Part shown: positions 58,968 to 64,000 of the stretch, one piece after another
Layout of the letters: every line of letters begins with the position of its first letter
Numbering within the stretch: position 1 is the first letter of the stretch
Source: an uncultured Eubacteriales bacterium
GTDB taxonomy: Bacteria > Bacillota > Clostridia > Oscillospirales > Acutalibacteraceae
Length of the DNA stretch: 64,000 bases
Direction: 5' to 3'
Assembly: GCA_934647945.1 (NCBI GenBank)
Contig: CAKUFK010000001.1
Span: 372,001-436,000 of the forward strand
Notes under the pieces: generated by a model
Database searches by the model: none
The model's input: the letters and a program-made list of their open reading frames with translations, nothing else
Told to the model about the DNA's origin: nothing
Position numbers and translations under genes: made by a program

Positions 58968-60044
58968 TTATTCCCCCTCCGAGGCCCGGAGCTTTTCCGC
59001 CCGGTCGGCGGTGATGAGAGCGTCGATGATCTCGTCCAGCTCTCCGTCCAGAATGCTGTCGATTTTGTAAAGCGTCAGGCCGATGCGGTGATCGGTCACC
59101 CGGCTCTGGGGAAAGTTATAGGTACGGATCCGCTCGCTGCGGTCGCCGGTCCCGACCTGCGAGCGGCGGTCGGCCGCGATAGCGGAGCGCTGCTCCTCCC
59201 GCTTGCTTTCGAGCAGCCGGGCCCGGAGGACCCGCATGGCTTTATCCCGGTTTTTGAACTGGCTGCGTTCGTCCTGGCATTCCACCACCATGCCGGTGGG
59301 CAGGTGGGTGATCCGGATAGCCGATTCGGTCTTGTTGATATGCTGGCCGCCGGCTCCGCTGGACCGGAACGTGTCGATCTGCAGGTCCTTTTGATCGATG
59401 TCCACCTCCACCTCCTCCGCCTCGGGAAGCACGGCGACGGTGGCGGTAGAGGTGTGGATCCGCCCCCCTGCCTCGGTCTCGGGTACCCGCTGCACCCGGT
59501 GGACGCCGCTTTCGTATTTCAGGCGGCTGTACGCGCCGCCGCCCGAAACAAGGAAGCTGATCTCCCTGTAGCCGCCGAGCTCGGTCTCGTTGACGCCGAC
59601 CACCTCGGTCCGATAGCCTTTCGCCGCGGCGTACATGGTATACATGCGGTAGAGGCTGCCCGCAAACAGGGCGGATTCCTCCCCACCCGCGCCGGCTCGG
59701 ATCTCCATGATCACGCCGCGTTCATCGTTCGGGTCACGGGGCAGGAGCCGGATTTTGAGCTCCTCGGCAAGGGCCTCGCGCCTTTCCCGGCTTTCCGAAA
59801 GCTCCTGCTCGGCGAGCTGCCGCAGCTCCTCATCCAGACCGCTTTCATCGAGCAGGGCTTTGGCTTCCCGTATCCCCTGTTCCGCCTTTTTATACTGCCG
59901 GTAGGTGTCCACCAAAGGGGTCAGCCGGCTGCTCTCCTGGAGCAGGCGCCGGTAGTCCTCCGGATTTCCGGCCACACCGGGGTCACACAGGCGGTGGGTG
60001 ACTTCCTCAAGCCGCCGCTCCACCTGTTCGAGCTGTTCAAACAT
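58968..60044 (-). CDS. prfA: Peptide chain release factor 1
   Basis: 358 residues. GAGGEESALFAGSLYRMY, stop-recognition region RVPETEAGGRIHTSTATVAV (P-E-T tripeptide) and the catalytic GGQ in FRSSGAGGQHINKTESAIR. Releases peptides at UAA/UAG. First large gene of the operon after a DUF951 gene. Confidence 0.97.
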   Translation of the reverse strand: MFEQLEQVERRLEEVTHRLCDPGVAGNPEDYRRLLQESSRLTPLVDTYRQYKKAEQGIREAKALLDESGLDEELRQLAEQELSESRERREALAEELKIRLLPRDPNDERGVIMEIRAGAGGEESALFAGSLYRMYTMYAAAKGYRTEVVGVNETELGGYREISFLVSGGGAYSRLKYESGVHRVQRVPETEAGGRIHTSTATVAVLPEAEEVEVDIDQKDLQIDTFRSSGAGGQHINKTESAIRITHLPTGMVVECQDERSQFKNRDKAMRVLRARLLESKREEQRSAIAADRRSQVGTGDRSERIRTYNFPQSRVTDHRIGLTLYKIDSILDGELDEIIDALITADRAEKLRASEGE

Positions 60045-60087
60045 CGGTCATCGTCCCTTCCGTCGGTTTGCCGCCAGCGGAAGAGGG

Positions 60088-60282
60088 CTAGCCGTGTTCT
60101 TCCGGCGGATGCTCGATTTTGCGGATATGCCGTTCGATTTTCAGCCGGGGAACCAGCATCTCGTGCCCGCAGCCTTCGCATTTGAGCCGGAAATCCATGC
60201 CGACCCGCAGCACGGCGAAGCGGCGGCTTCCGCAGGGATGGGGTTTTTTCATCTCCAATACATCGCCGACCCGCACATCCAT
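60088..60282 (-). CDS. DUF951 family protein
   Basis: 64 residues: VGDVLEMKKPHPCGSRRFAV, LRVGMDFRLKCEGCGHEML and VPRLKIERHI match DUF951, a small conserved Firmicutes protein with Cys-rich zinc-binding appearance (CGS...CEGCGH). Located just upstream of prfA. Role unknown, but its place with translation genes is common. Confidence 0.9.
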   Translation of the reverse strand: MDVRVGDVLEMKKPHPCGSRRFAVLRVGMDFRLKCEGCGHEMLVPRLKIERHIRKIEHPPEEHG

Positions 60283-60488
60283 TCCACCGCCGCCTTTCTA
60301 CGATCACTCGATATATCGCCGCGTTCCTGAAAACGCGGACCGATTCACGCGAATCTCACCGCCGGCAGGAACACCGCGGCGGTTGTGTTTGAGTATAGCA
60401 TATTTTCCCATCGTCCTGCAAGGGCCCTGCCCTGTTTTCGCAAAACAGGCAGGGCACCTCCCTGCGCCGCATGAAGGTGCCCTGGATG

Positions 60489-61934
60489 CTACCGCCGTTT
60501 TTCGCCGGCATTGTGCCGTGTGATCGGGCGCCGGACGATCAGCCCCCACAGCGCCCGGCCGTTGAAGGGGATGACCGGGAAGAAATAGCTCCGGCCCGAG
60601 ATGGTCCGGGTGGTCAGGAGGATGACGAACAGCAGCACCACCCCGGCCGCGAAGCCCCACAGGTTGAACAGGGCGGTCAGAATGAGGAAAAGCATACGGA
60701 AGAGCTTGAACGCGTACCCCAGCTCGAAGCTCGGCTGGGTGAAATTCGCCACGGCGACAAAGGCCATGTACAGCATCACCTCGGGCACGAACAGGCCGGC
60801 GGTGATCGCGAACTCGCCGAGCAGCAGCGCCCCCACCATCCCGAACGCGTTGTTGAGCGCGCCGGGGGTGTTGAGGGAGGCCAGCTTCACCCCGTCGATC
60901 ATGATTTCGATGACCAGCAATTGTATGATAATGGGGACGGTGTTCGGCTCCTTGATCCGCACGAATTCCAGCCAGGGCGGGATCATATCCGGGTTTTGCA
61001 TGAGCAGATACCAGATGGGGGTTAAAAACAGGGTGAGGAAGAACACGATCCCCCGGACAAAACGCAGGTAAGTCCCCACCAGGGGCGGAAAATAAAAGTC
61101 GTTGGTATCCTGGATAAAATCGAAGATGGAGGTGGGCAGGATCATCACGGCGGGGGAATTATCCACGATCAGCAGAATCTTCCCCTCCGCCACATTGGCG
61201 CTCGCGCAGTCCGGGCGCTCGGTATACCGTACCTTCGGAAAGGGGTTGTACCACTGGCGGCGCAACAGGCATTCCGCCAAGCTCTCCTGCCCCATCGTCA
61301 GGGAGGGAATGTCGATCCCTTTCAGCTTGTCGCGCAGATCCCGCAATTGCTTGTGGTTGACCCGTTCGTCCATATAGCAGAGGACGAGATCGGTTTTGGA
61401 GGTGCTGCCGACCTGGAGGTATTCCATCGTCAGCTGCGGATCCCGGATACGCCGCCGGATCAGGGCGGTGTTGAAGATCAGGGTTTCCACAAAGCCGTCG
61501 TGGGCCCCCCGCAGCACTTTGTCGTCCTCCGGTTCCTCCACGCCCCGGGCCGGATAGGTCCGCGCGTCGATCATCACCGCCTGATCGTAGCCCTCGATCA
61601 GGAGCGCGAGCGTCCCCGACAAAACCGCCGTGATCACCGCCGGGATATCCGCGGCCAGGGATACTTCTACATAACTCATGAAATGCCTGGAAAAGTCCTC
61701 CGCGCTCCGCCGGTCCCGCATCTCCTCCGGCGTCAGCTTCATCAGATATTCCAGGATTTTTTCCATCACCTCGTCCTTGGCGAAACCGTCCACAAAGTAC
61801 AGCGTCGCCTTTTGGCCGCCGACCAGGAATTTCCGTCCCAAAAGGTCGAAGCTGGCCCCAAGGCGTATCTGTTTTTCGAGCATGGACGTATCGGTTTCAT
61901 ACCGGCCCGTCAACGTCCGAAGTTCGTCGCCCAT
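60489..61934 (-). CDS. spoVAF: Spore germination protein, GerA/SpoVAF family
   Basis: 481 residues. N-terminal GerA domain with LEKQIRLGASFDLLGRKFLV, EVSLAADIPAVITAVLSGTL and LALLIEGYDQAVMIDART; two conserved central blocks RRRIRDPQLTMEYLQVG and LPTSIFDFIQDTNDFYFPP; five C-terminal membrane helices. Lacks the long N-terminal extension of GerAA, fitting SpoVAF. Acts at the inner spore membrane in germination. AAAGGGTGG precedes the ATG. Evidence that the organism sporulates. Confidence 0.9.
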   Translation of the reverse strand: MGDELRTLTGRYETDTSMLEKQIRLGASFDLLGRKFLVGGQKATLYFVDGFAKDEVMEKILEYLMKLTPEEMRDRRSAEDFSRHFMSYVEVSLAADIPAVITAVLSGTLALLIEGYDQAVMIDARTYPARGVEEPEDDKVLRGAHDGFVETLIFNTALIRRRIRDPQLTMEYLQVGSTSKTDLVLCYMDERVNHKQLRDLRDKLKGIDIPSLTMGQESLAECLLRRQWYNPFPKVRYTERPDCASANVAEGKILLIVDNSPAVMILPTSIFDFIQDTNDFYFPPLVGTYLRFVRGIVFFLTLFLTPIWYLLMQNPDMIPPWLEFVRIKEPNTVPIIIQLLVIEIMIDGVKLASLNTPGALNNAFGMVGALLLGEFAITAGLFVPEVMLYMAFVAVANFTQPSFELGYAFKLFRMLFLILTALFNLWGFAAGVVLLFVILLTTRTISGRSYFFPVIPFNGRALWGLIVRRPITRHNAGEKRR

Positions 61935-62031
61935 CGTTGTCCACCCTTTCTCCGATTACCGGTGCAATCGGATCTAGTGTATCCCAAAACGGAAGGATCA
62001 CGCGCCCGGCGGGAATATTTCCCGAAAAACA

Positions 62032-62060
62032 TTGTAATTCCGGGCGATTTTTGCTATGAT
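62032..62060 (+). promoter_or_regulatory. Promoter of the DUF4190-like pair
   Basis: TTGTAA (62032-62037), 17-base spacer, TATGAT (62055-62060), 33 bases before the start codon. Confidence 0.78.
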
Positions 62061-62093
62061 AGGGATAAAGTGAATTTTGAGGAGGCAATCTCA

Positions 62094-62651
62094 ATGGCTG
62101 ACGAATACACGCCCAATCCGAACGTACCCGAAACCCCGCCGGAGGTTCCGAGTGAGCCGGCGCCGCCCGCGATGACCCCGCCGCCGGCGCCGCAGCCGCC
62201 CGTCCCTCCGCAGTATCAGCAGCCTGCCGCCCCGGTTCCGCCGGCGCCGCAGCCTCCTGTTCCCCCGCAGGCGCCTTATACGCCGCCTCAAAACGCGGGC
62301 CAGTACAATTATTATCAACAGCAGCAGCCGGGCTACACCCCGCCGTATTATCCTCCGGCCGTCGGCCCACAGGCGGATCCGGCCAAGGGTAAAGCTACGG
62401 GCTCCCTCGTGCTCGGCCTGATTTCCCTGCTCTGCTGCCAGTTCCTGCCCCTGCCCATCATCGGGCTCATCCTGGGCCTGAACGCCAAGAAAATGGGGAC
62501 GCCCTCCTCCGGCATGGCGACCGCCGGCGTCGTCCTCAATATCATCGCGCTGGTCATTTCCGTGATTTCGATTGTGTTCATGATTTTCAACTGGAATTGG
62601 ATGATCGACACTCTAGAGGAGATATACGGATTCTGCCGCGCCTTCCTGTAA
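62094..62651 (+). CDS. Proline-rich DUF4190-like membrane protein
   Basis: 185 residues. Long N-terminal Pro/Gln/Tyr-rich segment (about 10-95), then KGKATGSLVLGLISLLCCQF and LGLNAKKMGTPSSGMATAGV, two hydrophobic hairpins typical of DUF4190. Probably a membrane-associated protein with disordered cytoplasmic tail. GGAGG 8 bases before ATG. A paralogue follows. Confidence 0.8.
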   Translation: MADEYTPNPNVPETPPEVPSEPAPPAMTPPPAPQPPVPPQYQQPAAPVPPAPQPPVPPQAPYTPPQNAGQYNYYQQQQPGYTPPYYPPAVGPQADPAKGKATGSLVLGLISLLCCQFLPLPIIGLILGLNAKKMGTPSSGMATAGVVLNIIALVISVISIVFMIFNWNWMIDTLEEIYGFCRAFL

Positions 62652-62691
62652 TGGAATCGGGACGGCACCCCCCGCCGAGGAGGTGACACTG

Positions 62692-63222
62692 GTGTACAAT
62701 ACCGAGCCGAACCGCCCCGCCGTCCCTCCGAACGGCGGTCAAAACGTCCCGTATTATCCCCCTGTGGTGTCTCCAGCCCCGCCTGTGCCTCCTGTGGCCG
62801 GGCCATATAGGGCACCGCCGCCCGTTTATCCGCCACCCGCCATAAACACGGCTTATCCGCCCATCCCCGGGAATCCGGTGCCGTATTATATTCCGGCGCC
62901 GGCCGGTATGGGGCAGGGGAAAGCGGTCGCCTCCCTGGTCCTGGGAATTATCGGCGTGGTATTGTGCCAGATCGTCTTTATCTCGCTTCCCTGCCAGATC
63001 ATCGGCCTGATCCTCGGGATCCTGGCCAAACGGCAGCGGGCCGGCGGCATGGCCATCGCAGGCATCGTGCTTTCCTGTGTCGGGCTGGCCTTTTCGCTGC
63101 TCGTCCTGTTTTTCGTGATCCTGGGGCTGATCATGGCCATGCGGGATCCGCCGTCCAACTGGATATACGATGCCCCTTACGACGCCTGCCTGCGCTGGAT
63201 TCGTTTAGCGGTAGGCCGCTGA
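62692..63222 (+). CDS. Second proline-rich DUF4190-like membrane protein
   Basis: 176 residues. Pro-rich N-terminus, GQGKAVASLVLGIIGVVLCQ and LGILAKRQRAGGMAIAGIV. Same design as its neighbour, from which it is 40 bases away, so tandem duplication is likely. GTG start at 62692 after GAGGAGGTG. Confidence 0.78.
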   Translation: MYNTEPNRPAVPPNGGQNVPYYPPVVSPAPPVPPVAGPYRAPPPVYPPPAINTAYPPIPGNPVPYYIPAPAGMGQGKAVASLVLGIIGVVLCQIVFISLPCQIIGLILGILAKRQRAGGMAIAGIVLSCVGLAFSLLVLFFVILGLIMAMRDPPSNWIYDAPYDACLRWIRLAVGR

Positions 63223-63624
63223 ACGACTTGTCGACAAAGCCGACAAGCTGCAGGACGGGGACGCCGGATCACGACGGCTCACCTTTGTTCGCTTTGCTCC
63301 CTCTGTCCCCGCCAGTCCCACCCCTTCTCAGCTTATAAGGCGTGTTTTCGAGGCACGTGTCCTCGAAAACACGGATTAAGAACTCCCGCCGTTTGGGCCA
63401 TCGACTGCTCTTTTTCTACTTTTTCGACCGTCTGAGGGCCCCGGCTATGCCGGGGCCCTTTTATACCCTATTTTATGATCGTACAGCCGCCCAAACTTTG
63501 GGCGTCAGGTTCCTTCCCCTATTTTTTCCGGCCGCCGGCTGTTTACAAGCCATGGCGGTTGCTTTTTTCTTTCTCTTATGGTAAAATAGCCGACCAACAG
63601 CCAATAACGGAGGGACGGCATATC
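63223..63624. other. Intergenic region with two hairpins before the MATE gene
   Basis: CGTGTTTTCGAGG (63341-63353) pairs with CCTCGAAAACACG (63361-63373). A second hairpin GGGCCCCGGC/GCCGGGGCCC (63436-63458) is followed by TTTT, a true terminator. A weak TTGCTT-17-TAAAAT promoter lies near 63560-63590. No ORF is supported. Confidence 0.6.
63436..63462 (+). terminator. Terminator of the DUF4190-like operon
   Basis: GGGCCCCGGC, TAT loop, GCCGGGGCCC and TTTT. Confidence 0.88.
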
Positions 63625-64000
63625 GTGAAAAATCCGAAACCGGGCGGCCCGTCGTTTGCCCGCATGGTCGTGGCTCTCGTGCTGCCCATGGCCCTGCAGA
63701 ATCTCATCAACGTGGCGGTCACGTCCGCCGACGTCCTCATGCTAGAACGGGTCGGGACCGAGGTGCTGTCCGGCGCTTCCCTGGCAGGACAGGTACAATT
63801 CATCATGACCCTGATCTTTTTCGGTCTGACCTCGGGAGCCGCGGTGCTCACCGCGCAGTATTGGGGGAAGGGCGACACCCGGACCATCGAAAAGGTCATG
63901 GGCATCGCCCTTCGCTTTTCCCTGATCGTGGCCGCCGTCTTTTTTCTGGCGGCGGAAGCTGTCCCGGAACTCATCATGCGGCTGTTCACAGGGGACGAGG
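63625..64000 (+). CDS. MATE-family efflux transporter, N-terminal part
   Basis: 125 codons visible before the window ends. MVVALVLPMALQNLINVAV then SADVLMLERVGTEVLSGASL and GQVQFIMTLIFFGLTSGAAV, LTAQYWGKGDTRTIEKVMG match the first MATE repeat. These antiporters use Na+ or H+ to export drugs and metabolites. GTG start with GGAGGGA 9 bases upstream. Confidence 0.9.
   Translation, partial: MKNPKPGGPSFARMVVALVLPMALQNLINVAVTSADVLMLERVGTEVLSGASLAGQVQFIMTLIFFGLTSGAAVLTAQYWGKGDTRTIEKVMGIALRFSLIVAAVFFLAAEAVPELIMRLFTGDE

Overview
The window looks like a chromosome segment of a GC-rich, spore-forming member of the Clostridia, most likely near Oscillospirales. The evidence is a SpoVAF/GerA-type spore protein, Gram-positive style ribosome binding sites with frequent TTG and GTG starts, a DUF951 protein beside prfA, an anaerobic-type FchA/FolD folate pair, type III pantothenate kinase with an ECF-type pantothenate transporter, and FeoAB iron uptake. 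This placement is inferred from gene content only. Most of the window is ordinary core chromosome; no insertion sequence, CRISPR array or complete prophage was seen.

Layout. 1-5450: a phosphorelay/cyclic-di-GMP cluster with two receiver proteins, two Hpt proteins, a five-domain REC-GGDEF-EAL-REC-GGDEF protein and a coupled 56-residue orphan; a DtxR-type regulator sits among them on the opposite strand. 5600-8280: a low-GC acetyltransferase and a lone phage tail-fibre-like gene behind a near-perfect promoter. 8290-13340: zinc-ribbon membrane protein, CorA transporter with a long structured leader, then an ECF sigma/anti-sigma operon with two membrane proteins. 13398-16034: GDPD-CobO-amidase operon. 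16218-20977: polyphosphate operon (Ppx/GppA-HD, Ppk1) followed by a phosphofructokinase. 21190-26061: MntP, glutamine synthetase, a class A beta-lactamase-like protein, then CoaX and a PanT-like S component. 26306-31165: glycosyltransferase, membrane protein, ArgRS, cell-wall amidase. 31426-35022: a 1198-residue multi-PAS diguanylate cyclase. 35290-38382: an imported-looking AraC cassette.

38618-42283 is the translation/secretion block rpmG-secE-nusG-rplK-rplA followed by rplJ-rplL with an attenuated L10 leader; rpoBC does not follow. 42652-46134 is a NUDIX-HAD-CDF-ATP-grasp operon. 46490-46866 carries tRNA-Lys, tRNA-Glu, a solitary 5S rRNA and tRNA-Asn, followed by a decayed tRNA-Asn copy. 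47508-49008 pairs FchA with a FolD that has lost cyclohydrolase residues. 49298-53129 holds an XRE regulator, FeoAB and a divergent MntR-type regulator. 54115-60282 is one long housekeeping operon (DUF951, prfA, unknown, sua5, coaE, lytic transglycosylase, M18 aminopeptidase). 60489-64000 contains spoVAF, two DUF4190-like membrane proteins and a truncated MATE transporter.

The most unusual points are the kinase-less Hpt/REC/c-di-GMP cluster with its coupled orphan peptide, the FolD variant paired with FchA, the AraC cassette in which two unrelated proteins share an N-terminal tag, the tail-fibre gene whose transcript should begin inside a 17-bp hairpin, and the unclassified leader RNA upstream of corA.
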